From contig NC_088301.1 of NCBI RefSeq assembly GCF_032854445.1, forward strand, positions 50,339,116-50,403,115: a DNA stretch of 64,000 nt. The letters run 5' to 3'. The notes under the pieces are model-generated. The model was not told where the DNA came from, made no database searches, and was given only the letters and a program-made list of their open reading frames with translations. The first letter of the stretch is position 1; each line of letters opens with the position of its first letter. This document shows positions 1-10,905 of this stretch, one piece after another. Source of the stretch: Liolophura sinensis. Lineage: Eukaryota; Mollusca; Polyplacophora; Chitonida; Chitonidae. The translations under genes and the position numbers were made by a program.

Positions 1-83
1 CTTGTGAAAACGATTTGCATGTTAAGGCAATTCTATAAATGAAATTTTACTTGCGTTTTATTTTTTAATCCTTTGTGTTATAG

Positions 84-1269
84 ATGGCTCGTTCAACTTT
101 CCCACATGGAATATTATTGGAATAGTGGGTGGAATCGTTGTATTTGTTCTTGTTGTGATTTTCATCATCTACCGTGCCAAAAAACAAGCACGCGCGGCTG
201 GTGTGGGATGCGGATCTCCCGTTTATCCTAGTAAGTCCTACTCAATCCTAGTTATTCCTGCGGGACTGGTGCATGCAAACGAATGTCTTACTCAGACATG
301 CAGATATGCATCATGGTCGGTTTATACTAGGAAATACAATCAGCTTCTTTTTAACTTTTAGCGCTTCCTATTTTTCCCCAAGTAGATCGAGCGAATTTAC
401 AACTACATGCATGTCCATGATTGTACTGTACATGCATGTGGTCTTGCATTTATACAGATCAAATGTACTGACCATGTGAGATGTAAACGGATCGCAGGTG
501 TGAGTGGTCCCATGGTGAAATCAGTCCAAATTGGCATTAGCGCCTTGACTACAAACAAAGCCGCGATATACATTATCTTTAAGGCGAAATAGTTTTGCAC
601 ACTACAGAGTATCTTAGTAACGTCTAGAGTTGAGAGTCTGTTTTTAGAGAGGAGTGATGATCTAAAGCCTAGCACGTTAACATATAATTGTGGATATGTG
701 TGTGAGATAACTTGAGTCCTTCTTGGCGCAATGGCCTTTAGTCTGAGTACATACACTGTTAGTTGAGGAGGCATGATATCCAAATCCAATATTCCTCCAC
801 TAAAAGTCAGTGTACTCGGATTAGTCAACCTTGACACTGCATAATCATGACCGTTTATAGGAATTTAATGACGATCTGGGCAGCTAACCGTAAACACAAA
901 AATAGAATGATATTTCCGCAGTATGTTCCAGTGGCTGAATATGGTATATTTACTTATTGACGCGTTAACATCAAAGCTTTTAATTACACTGCATGGTTCT
1001 ATAAAACGTTTACATTGTGTTTCATTTGTGTTCTGTTTTCAGCTGTGTCATACAACAATACGAATACCACAGGGGCACCTGCTGGAGTCTACCCCGTTGC
1101 ACCATACACCCCTAAGCCTTATCAGCCACAGGATACGGCTGGTGTCTACCCTCCTCCGTACGGCTTCCAGCCACAGGAGGTACCATCGGGATACCCACCT
1201 CCTCCCAGCGATCCGCCTCCGCCATATTATCCTCCATACCACTCCACAAAAACAAACACCCCAACTTAA
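84..1269 (+). CDS. Single-pass membrane protein with PPxY-rich tail (3' part of gene)
   Basis: Two exons are visible, 84-230 and 1043-1269; the gene begins left of the window. Exon 1 follows the acceptor ending at 83 (TGTGTTATAG) in phase 1. It encodes a short extracellular stub (SFNFPTWN), then a membrane helix (IIGIVGGIVVFVLVVIFIIY) and a basic stop-transfer segment (RAKKQARAA). It ends at GTAAGT with one base left over, which the second exon completes after TTTTCAG. The tail is rich in Pro and Tyr, with GVYP repeats, PPPYG, PPPPYY and YPPYH, and stops at 1267-1269. PPPY fits the PPxY motif bound by WW domains of Nedd4-type ubiquitin ligases, as in the Shisa, WBP1 and VOPP1 types of membrane protein; membership in any of these is not shown. 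A type I orientation is inferred. The extracellular domain is unseen. It could be a relative of the gene at 5676-8570, which has the same phase-1 entry into its membrane exon. Confidence 0.72.
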
Positions 1270-1808
1270 CGCCACAAACGATGAGGGAGTCGCAGGCTGC
1301 TCGTTACAGTACAAGTGTTGCTCATTAATACCTGGAAAATACCATACAGTTTAATGTGTACTTGCATCGTTTTATTTGCATCGTGCCTTTTGGCAAATGT
1401 ACTGAGCCAAACTACACCCTTTATATCATTAGATGAATAGCCAGGCTTTTATTTTACGTAGTTCAACACATTATCTCTTGCTGGTAAGTATTTTGTTACA
1501 ATCTGGAAATTCCACTTTCCATCGTGGCCACAAATTGACTATGACGCCAACCATATGAACCAATGCCTGAACAAAAATAGAAATTCACTGTAAAGTATGA
1601 AATCCAGTACTCCAGCATATCGAACAAGTTAATTATCATAGACTGTAAAAACAGGTGTGGTGTTATTTTACTGTAAAGTATACAGGTAGATTGGTGTACT
1701 GTGCATTTTCACTGCACGGCTCCTTTCTGACTAAATTTACAGCGAGGTATTGTACAAATTCAACACAGCGATATGTTCTATCACAGGTGTTGCAAAGGTC
1801 TAAACACC

Positions 1809-1814
1809 AATAAA
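1809..1814 (+). other. Candidate polyadenylation signal AATAAA
   Basis: AATAAA lies about 540 bases after the stop of the membrane-protein gene, in AT-rich sequence. It would give a 3' UTR of roughly 0.55 kb. Another AATAAA lies near 2425, so the true end is uncertain. Confidence 0.3.
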
Positions 1815-3344
1815 ATATACACCTGTATTTTGTAAAGTTATAGCTAAAATGATTTTCTGTAATTCCATGGTATATCAATATTGCACACCTGCAACAGGTA
1901 CTTGGATTTGTTGATCTACTTCATTTGTCTTTGTAAATGATTCACATCATTTTTGTTTTCTTTTATAACAAAATATTGTATATATAAATATAAAAAATTA
2001 AACGGTGTAAGAGGTGTATTCAGCAGTTCATTGCGACCGGTCAACGCTTCCATCGCCTCCATTTTAATGGGCTAACAATTAGTTGACGGCTAAAATAGAC
2101 GTCCTTTATTCCAGTCAGCTACTAAAGATATATGGGATAATACAAGATAACAAGTTCATTCACAAGCCTGAACAACGAACATGAGTTGTTGTAGCGCCGC
2201 TATAACTTGGCGGAGGTGGAGCGGGGTGGGGGTGGGGGAATGCTGTAGTGTGCAGGACCAGAAGAAACAATGAAACTTGCATCGCCTCCTGATGTAAGGA
2301 CGAATAGCCAAGGGAAAAAGAACAGAATGTGAACACCCAACCTAAGAAATCTTCAGAGACAACTGCTGTTTCAAAAGTTTAATCTAACGTGAAATTAAAC
2401 GTACCGTTATATTATGGTTCAGAAATAAAATGATTCTCTATGCACGTCATCAGTTTATTAAAATATTTTATCATTTGTTACAATCACAGTGTCGTGTTAC
2501 TGTGTACTTTTCGCTTTTTTACGGTATTAGTGGAATAAATCGCATATTTATTCTGTGATATTCAGGAGTATTATCCTTTGTTTGCTCCACCGATTAATTT
2601 TGGGAAATGAAGATGACTGATTGTCCATTTGAGGTGGAAAGAGGAAAACGTGGTAAATAAAGGGGACTGTTCGTTTGGGTAGGTGTAGTTAGTTTCGTGT
2701 ATTCACAAAGTGTAATATTCAACATTCACGCAGTATTAGTCGATTTCGAAGTTGTGATAAGTGAACGAAAAGTATGGTTTTAAGGAAGATGAAAAGAAAA
2801 AGACATGCCAAAAAAAAAACAATGAGAATATTTTTTTCATCTTTGAGGTATATTTTATGTTTCTTATTAACCACTATTTTCAATATAATTTCCAGCAGTG
2901 GTAGGGAACATCCAGAAATTATGTCATCAGTGAACACACTAAGGAACCGAGGACCAGCTTGGCTACCTAATGTAAGGACAAAGCGCTAGGGCCTTACGAA
3001 AACTGTAGCTTAAAGCCATGTTTACACCCAAAGAAGAAAGCCGAGAGCCTTCAGCTAAATAATTGAAGTGCAGATTTATACCGCCTTACCATAAAATGGC
3101 AAAATAAAATCTGATCTTGAAAGGGATAGGCAATTCGATTAACAGAGCGACAAGCATTGTCTCACAAATATCAAAATAAAGCTTTATATACAGCAATTTT
3201 CAACCTTCTGTCTTCACCAGAGTGTTTCCACATAACTGCATTTATGAGGCGTCATACATAACTGGAGTACAGATAAAAATCAGCAACAATATATAGGAAA
3301 TAAAACAAGCTGATAATTTATTATCTGTATAATCTGAACAAATG

Positions 3345-3665
3345 TGTGTCTCCACACAAAAAAGCTTGTGTTGTATCAACACAAACTTACGTTCTTTTCC
3401 ACAAAAGTCTTGTGTCATATTTGCCAAACTCTATCTTGTGTTGAATTAACACAAGATATTGTGTTGAAAGAACTGAACATAAGATGTGTTGGATGTTAGG
3501 CCCTATACACAATCAATACTTGTTGCAAAACACATCAGTTTGTGTTTTCTTGTGTTGTGACAAAAACATGTGTACTTCACATTTATTCAACACGTTTGTG
3601 TTGGGGTAACACATTTCTGCGTTAAGAAAGTTGGGATAGATTTCAACACAAGTGTTTTGTGCGTG
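3345..3665. repeat. Cluster of TTGTGTT / AACACAA palindromes
   Basis: The heptamer TTGTGTT and its complement AACACAA recur many times in about 320 bp, often as short palindromes such as CTTGTGTTGAATTAACACAA near 3434 and TTGTGTTGTATCAACACAAA near 3368. Outside this block the motif is rare. The function is unknown; it could be a degenerate minisatellite or a remnant of an inverted-repeat element. Confidence 0.6.
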
Positions 3666-3680
3666 CGTGTATACCCTATT

Positions 3681-3883
3681 TCTTCTAAAATTTGGGACAC
3701 CTGGTGTGCTCATTTCAGCCAACCTATATGAAATTCTAGCAGGAATATTGAGCTTCTATTTTCTCATATGGATAGACCATCTATTAAACATCATACTCAT
3801 ATCTTTACTTTTCCAAAAGGCGGTTAAAGAAATGTAATATTCTACTTTCAACACTACTAATATCTGTCCCAAATTTTAGAAGA
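3681..3883. repeat. Short inverted repeat, MITE-like (about 203 bp)
   Basis: TCTTCTAAAATTTGGGACA at 3681-3699 is matched by its exact reverse complement at 3865-3883. The 19-bp arms enclose about 165 bp of AT-rich non-coding sequence. This fits a small non-autonomous DNA element. No clear target-site duplication was found by eye. Confidence 0.5.
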
Positions 3884-4309
3884 TTTAGGGCATGTCATTC
3901 GATTTTCTCCCTGACATTCATTCGATCGACTTCACAATACTGACCAGGTGTATTGCTTAGGACCCAAGTGCAGTGTGACCGGAAAATGTATGTATATTAC
4001 GCAACGTTATAAATGTTTTCAACGGACTTAGTGACAGTACAAAGGTTCCTGACTTACGACTCAAAAGGCAGGGTTCTTTTTGAAGGAAGCAAATGTTATT
4101 GAAATGTTAATAATGAACTTGAACTGTTGAAAATAAATTAAGTACAGACAAAGTACGAGTAGCTTTCAGCTAACTTTTAAAAAGTATCCAGAACTTCAGT
4201 CAGTTACAGCGCGCATCTACATAAGTACCACAACTACCAGTATAAAAACCACTAAAAGTATCTACCCCTCCCCCCGCTTCTCTGCACACACACTCACTCC
4301 TCGGGACAT

Positions 4310-4510
4310 ACCACAGACATTGGAATGGTACTTGAGTCTATCTGGCTTGGCACTCAGACGCTAAAGCAAGGTAACACAACTGCTTAGCCCTGTGTCAGTA
4401 GAATTTCACCGGAAGGGGTGTAATGCCTGGTGTCCTCGGCATGATACTTCAGTGGAGGCAGCACTTCGGCGGCATGGACTCGCCCTGCCGCAAGAAGACA
4501 CGGTATTTTC
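4310..4510 (+). repeat. Decayed SINE fragment, second family
   Basis: The segment GTGTCAGTA, then CCTGGTGTCCTCGGCATGAT, ACTTCAG and GGCATGGACTCG is closely similar to the middle of the element at 21105-21420 (CTGGTGTCTTCAGCATGATA, GGCATGGACTCG-like ending). The tRNA-like head and the 3' tail are not recognisable here. Confidence 0.45.
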
Positions 4511-5675
4511 CAGTGTTCTCGATGTCCTGTGAACAATTGGGTTTGAGAGTGTCCAGATCCCAACCTTCCAAACTGGGGATGTTGTCGTACATTATAGTTT
4601 ATGAATTAACCAACAAAACAAATGGTTAAATCTTCTAAATACACTAACCTGGCAAAACTTTACACAAGAAGATCCCTAACAACAAATACTCAATTTACTT
4701 CTCAGCGCTTACTTATCGCATTATTTCCCAAGTTAACTGTTACATTAGTGATTGTTTTTACTCTGAATGTATGCCATGTAGTAAACAAGGTGTCACTTTG
4801 AAAAATCTTACAAAATGGCTTGCCTTAATATTTGCATTATTATTACTTCTTGATTATATTACTTATACTTGATTTTGTTTAAGCCTTGATAAGTTTGTCT
4901 TATTCGTACCCTCTGCACTTGCTAACAAGGCAAGCCTTTAATCCTTAAGAAAAACACCACTGTCAAATTTTTATTATCCATACATATCTGTCCACAGTTC
5001 TAGTTGTACAAACTATGGCATACAGAGTAAAGCTAGAACAACGACGAGAGTCTAAGCATGGCGGAGATAAAATGTTAACTACATGTATACCATAAAAAGC
5101 TAAATAACAGCAATACCCTCACTTCAATTTTAATGAAAGTGAATATTTAATTGTTATGGGCGTTGCACCATAACAGTATTAAAATTAAGAGAGGTATAAC
5201 CCCAGTATGGACATGTTTGAGTTGTTTACATGAAAACTTTGTCGCATTCACCACTGCCTCGTCATCATACATCTCTTTTTCTGCATTTCCATTGTTCATT
5301 TAAAGACCAACAGCTCCGCTGGATTACAGGGACGTTTTCTCTCATATAGGGTTTCCCAGATCTGACAGTAGAGGCAGTCCGTATTGTAAACTTAGTCCAC
5401 TTTGTATCCTTCAATCACTTGGCCGACATCTTCCTCTAAAAAAGGGATGTAATCTTAAGTTACATAACGGAATAGTGATAAGTTTGCTGTAACTGGGCAT
5501 GAACGATATTTGCATATACAGAGCAAATATCACCAATTTACCGTAGGCTTAGCGAAGATATCATAAAAATGAAGAACAATCAGGTATCTCCTTGAGCACC
5601 AAGTAAGATCATAAGGCTGAGTTTCAAAGGAAACATATTGAAACATTTATAACATACAGGGTATTTCTTGTTATA

Positions 5676-8570
5676 CTAACTTTTCTTGGATGACTTGATT
5701 TCTTCCTCGGCAACGTCTTCTGGGTCATCTCCAGAAGGTTGGTTTGTTGGAACAGCAAATATACTGAGTCTTCGAGCAACGGTGTAGATGCTCCCACGGC
5801 GGTCCGGGTACTTGGCCCCTATGGCACAGCATACGATAAGTGTGATAAGGGCGACGATAAAGACAAGGCTACCGATGACAATGCCAACAATCTGACCCGA
5901 TCTCAGCGACGTTCCATGTGCGCCAGCTGCGAATAAAAATTATTGAAAACTTGAACTATTGGGGTTTTAGGGCGTCTCTGTTTCATGTGTTCTCTGTAAG
6001 AGGCAATTTTCCATGCCACCTTCCTGTCGGAACCGTTGTGGCCATAAGCTTGTCTGTTTTTTCGAAACTTTTATAAATACACTTTATGTTACTTGCCATG
6101 GTCAGTTCATACAAACACCGGGCTAGCAAGTGCAATGAATGTCTTATTTATGTGTTTGAGGGCCATTTAGCTTTGACAATTGTCAAAGAACTGTGGAATT
6201 TATCAACTATTTTGTCTTATTAAATACCATACTATTAAATCCGTATCAGTCGACCGAATACAAACCATGCAAGGCATCAATAGTAGTAGGCTGACAACTA
6301 CAGGTAGCATCTTGACGAGAATACATCTCATCCATGTTCGTGTGAGTTTTCGGCAAGTTCCACTTGTTTTACTGTAACTACCAGCAACACAAAGACGCGG
6401 CAAATTGTCCGAATTCGTTCAAACCGCGAATGCAAATGGTCAGGATCATAGACACAATGAAGCAGTAAACTTCATATTAATGAACATGAAAATCATGACA
6501 GAAATGAGTGCAGCTTTGAAAAACATATTTACAAAAAAATATATACAGAAAAAATGGACAGGTTGCCCCATGTATCATTGGGATAAAAAGTAAAGGGAAC
6601 ATTTTTATGTTATGCTTGCGTATTGGTAAGAACATGAAAAACGTTGTGTCGTGCTAGATTAATGAATCTTTAATGACAGAATAGGCCTAATATTCAGAAT
6701 AAAACTTTGTTTTATTATAAATCCTGTGCTTGTGTATCGGTACGGTGATTTAAAACAAAGGGTAGTGCAATGAAGAAAAGCATTAATCGACCAATGATCA
6801 GAATTCAGTTATACTGAGTAAACGCATACTTTCGGCATGGAGCTTGAGAGAGACGCTGAAGTCATAGCTGCTCAGTAGGCCTCTGGTCACCATCAAGCGG
6901 AAATACCTTGAAGCCGTTCTGACAGTAGACAACGGAGGAGAGGTCAGGGCACCGAAGACACCCTACAGACGACAAACATTTGCAGACTACTTACACGTAC
7001 ATGAGTAACGTAGAACAACAATCAGAATGACATAATCACACCTGCATAATGAGAACTGATAATGGGAATAATGATAACTAATTGGCAAAAATGACATAAC
7101 TACGTCTCCATTGTAAGTGAGCAACAAGTTGACATAACTAAAAGTGCCCAATGATAAATGCTTAGCATACTGATATAACTATGTACTGACCAGAAAAGTG
7201 ACATGACCATATCTGTATGTGCCTATTATAATGGATCAGCTGGTGGCCCAGAGGTAAAGATAGCCAAAATGTCAAAACTGACGCACCAAGGGCATTACGA
7301 AGCATGATTTTAATTTTACATCTTTATAAGATGTCACAAAATCCTTTTTTATAGTCGACGAACGATGAAAAATTTGTGGATCGAGGCCGCCGCGGGGTCG
7401 GCTCGGACGTTCACACTATCGAAAAAAGTCACCTAAACTATACATAAGCCGGCTCCATTTAGGAGCGCTTTTCCTGATCCACCAGTTTTGTTTTCCTAAC
7501 ATGTAGACATATACCATATTATTAGAAAGCTTGGAGGTGAACAACATTTACCTGATTCTTGAAACCCTCTTGCTCTTCGTTTGATGCCTGAAGACTGATT
7601 TCAATGTCGTCATTGTTGACATCAAATCTTTCGAATTCGTAATAAACCAGGTCAAATTTTCCGGTTGATTTGAAAGTCAGTGGGCAAGCATAAAGTTTAG
7701 GAGGCCATTCCATTCCAGATATTTCCAAAGACTGTTTTACGTTATTCCCAATCGTAATTTCTTTTTCACAGTGGCGGAAGAGATGAATAACGGATTCTGC
7801 AATCAAACGGTGGTATAAGAAAGTAAAACTACAACGCATATCCTTCTTTAATAAAATTTGAAACAATTTGCCAATTTAAAATTAGGGTTAGCTATAACTT
7901 CACCAGCTTTTACACTAATTTCCACAACAAAAGTAAAGGAAAAGTCTGTGAAAAATATATTTATCCAAAAATATATCTGCACTGTGTTATTATTTATTCC
8001 AAGTAGACGACTCTGTGGTATATATAATTATGGTATACATGTATCTATACAGGAGTTCTGATAGGTAAATCAAAGCACAGGCTGTAAAGTTGATCGTTCT
8101 CGCCACAACAACAGATATTTCTTAAACGTATCGCCGTGGAACGAGGTATACGAGGTATGAATCGTTAAAATAGCACCATTTGAGGTAAATTGACAACAGG
8201 TGGAATTTCACCTGGCGCATACTCATGGCCATTTGCCTACTATCACATTGCCGTAACTGCTCTCCACTCATCAAGCTGCTTGTATTCTGTTCTGATAACT
8301 ACAATCGATCTACATGCTAGGTTGCTGGAAATATATGCCAATAATTGTTTCTTTCGTCGTGAAGCCACATGCATGGGAGAAATGAACAGCGTCGTAATTC
8401 ATATCAAATAACTGTGTGGCGGGCATTACTTTAAGCATATGTAAGAGTAATCATTAAAGCTTGAAAAGTATATAAAGTGAAGTTATATATGTGTATAGTG
8501 GCAACAGCTTACCTGTACAAAGAACTCCGTTTACAAGAATCAGCCAGAAGACAAATACCCCACCTTCCAT
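5676..8570 (-). CDS. CUB-like type I membrane protein, complete, 228 aa
   Basis: There are four exons: 8513-8570, 7552-7796, 6830-6962 and 5676-5926. All have GT/AG borders and matching phases (1, 0, 1), 687 bases including the stop. Exon 1 is a signal peptide (MEGGVFVFWLILVNGVLCT). Exons 2 and 3 (about residues 20-145) form a CUB-like ectodomain: Cys in HCEKEI, then MEWPPKLYACPLTF, then FDLVYYEFERFD, ending with a FGALTSPPLS segment and a final beta strand (YDFSVSLKLHAE). Exon 4 has a linker, a membrane helix (about 158-182, GIVIGSLVFIVALITLIVCC), and a 45-residue cytosolic tail that is acidic and ends in SSKKS. The start is chosen because it directly opens the signal peptide. The fold assignment is by pattern only. 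A role in cell-surface binding or adhesion is inferred from the CUB class, not shown. Confidence 0.8.
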
Positions 8571-10249
8571 AGTCAGCCTATACAGTTTTAATGGATAAAC
8601 ACTACAGGGTACTGTAAAATATATGTATGTAAACGTTAAGTACAAACACTATATAATCTGTAACTAATTTGTGTATAATTGAAACTTTGGGACTGTAAAA
8701 TCATGAGAATGACAACAGAACATTTATCAATTGACTATAACCATACTAAACCTTTATACTCCAAACGACAATTAATCTACTTAGATACATCAGAGTGTTC
8801 ACAAAAGGATAAAATTCTTGCTAGGAATTTCGGAAAAGTATAAATAAAATTTATAAAGTTTTCCCTCCTGTTGTAATAATGCATAAGCATACTTGCACAG
8901 TTTGTAGAATCACGGCTCTTCAAGTAAACCGCTTAAGTGTAGGCTATGTTCCTCAAGCAACAGCCGACGAACACGACAAAATAAGTGGGAATACTTTGCA
9001 GAGAAACATCGCTATTATGCTCAAATGCATTCTCACTAAACTAACTAGGTTATTAAATTTTATTTTTTCCTTACAATAGTCTCCAAGTAAATGTATAAGG
9101 AACATAAAAAAAAGCTTGTGTGTAGTGCGTGGAGCTCATGACCATGTGACCTGGTTTGCATGATAACGCGACTATGCTCTGACAAAATTTCTCCGCTGAC
9201 CTAACTTTTTTAACATATTCACACAAATTTTTCCAGCGCCAAGCGAATGTGTTTTAAGGAATTTTGTAAACATCCTATCTACCTAGTGTATGCATAGGTT
9301 ATCAACGTAAAAATTTCTTTCAGTTATCAATATATAAACAACATAGGTCTATAACATGCATTTCCATGCATGGCATCCATCTTAAAGTCCAAGTTCATTT
9401 ATAACGCGCAGACATGATACTTGTTATTAGGATTATATGGACAAATGTTAAGCATAAGAATATATAAGCAGGTAATGAAATAATGCTGAAATCAAATGAA
9501 CGCTCAGGGATTTACGTCGTGCTGTAATCAGGATAGCAAGGTCACCACCACACATATGCATATATTGGCTTCCTTAATTGATTCATTGTATCGGTATACT
9601 GGTATAGCCTACACATATTTGTCGTGGCTGCACATTTGTCATAAAGAAAAAAAATCGATGTGCCCAAATCCATCCAAATGTTTGATATTATTATACAGTG
9701 GCTCTAATTGTTCTGTGAAAAGTTAGAGTTTAGAGTTATGTTAGTTTTACAAAATATCACCTCGTCTGTGCACGTGTTACCTTTCAAAATCGGCAATGGG
9801 TCTAAAGTTCCTTAAGTTTATAAAGCGGGTCGTGTAATAACACTGCTAAACTTTAAAATCATGTTAACGCTATAAAACGTGTAAGTAAAAATTTGATATT
9901 TACGGAAAAGTCATAATTTGAGCTATGCCCTTGTTTGATATAGGCCTAAACACAGAAAACTTGAATTCATTAGCGAATGTTGATGTTTTTTTCTTTTTGC
10001 CAGAAATTATCGGTATATTCTGCTTAAACAGCACTGTTTGAAACTTAATATTAAATCATCCTTATAGGCGTAATACTTAAATAGTCGTATCCTTTTGCCG
10101 AAACATCTCTTGGATGTAGGCTTTGTCATTTCTACACAAAGCTCTGTATGTGTAGTCAAGTAGGGGAGCTAAAGCATTGTTTCTCAGAGGGCACTGAAAC
10201 GTTTTGTCCAGTTGGCACCAGATGGCGTTTAACTGTTGCCCACGGTTAC
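8571..10249. other. Intergenic DNA, nothing recognised
   Basis: The stretch is AT-rich with only short open frames, which lack splice sites that join to neighbours. Its two ends lie upstream of divergent genes (minus at 8570, plus from about 10250), so promoters for both are expected here, but I see no specific motif that I can defend. Confidence 0.4.
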
Positions 10250-10905
10250 CAACCATAGCTTCTTTAGCGCGAAGTTGAAATAACTCAGAAGAAAGGTTTC
10301 TTTCAGCTCTTCAGACATCAACTATCAATAATAACCAACATAAAAGATTTCGCCAGCTCTAAAGGGTATGTTTTATTGAAAGATTTAGAGAATGTTGCAA
10401 CATTTAGTCTTAAGTACTTTGTGACGGACACAATTGTTGGAAAGTCTGCATTACTGATTCGGGCCAAGTTAGGGCCTAATCAGTGGTCATAAAGCCAAGC
10501 AAGGTTTTGAAAATCGAGGCTTCTGCAAATAAATGATAATCTACATTAATATCCAAAATAACAAAGTATTTTTAGATCCAGCATATATAATACATGTATT
10601 ATACATATAAGTGAATAATAACACATGGAGTAGCCTCGATTGTTTCAAGGATAGGATTCTCTTCGTTATCATCTGATAACTTCCCAAGACTTCCGCATTG
10701 TGTGAAATAGTCTCACGTGATTAGTTTGGTAGTTAGGCCTGTTTAGTCAGAAATTCAGGCTGTTTGAGAGTATTCTTGAACGGCTATGACATTCAATTGT
10801 TGTACAAAGTATTAATAAAAAAAAATGTAGGCTTATAAAGTTAATTTTAAAGGTCTAACACAACCAGAAAGCCAGTAACAAGGTTTTTATTTATTTTGTT
10901 TATAG

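Larger units (their letters stand above)
1815..5675. other. Intergenic spacer between two convergent genes
   Basis: I see no convincing coding exon here. The stretch holds a cluster of TTGTGTT/AACACAA palindromes (3345-3665), a 19-bp inverted repeat (3681-3699 with 3865-3883) and a decayed SINE fragment (4310-4510), each listed separately. The part just below 5676 is probably the 3' UTR of the minus-strand CUB/membrane gene. Open frames here are short and lack splice support. Confidence 0.5.

Noticed and set aside
2774-2989. 71-codon frame near 2.8 kb
   Set aside because: Low complexity Lys/Phe/Ile-rich sequence from AT-rich DNA, with no splice support.
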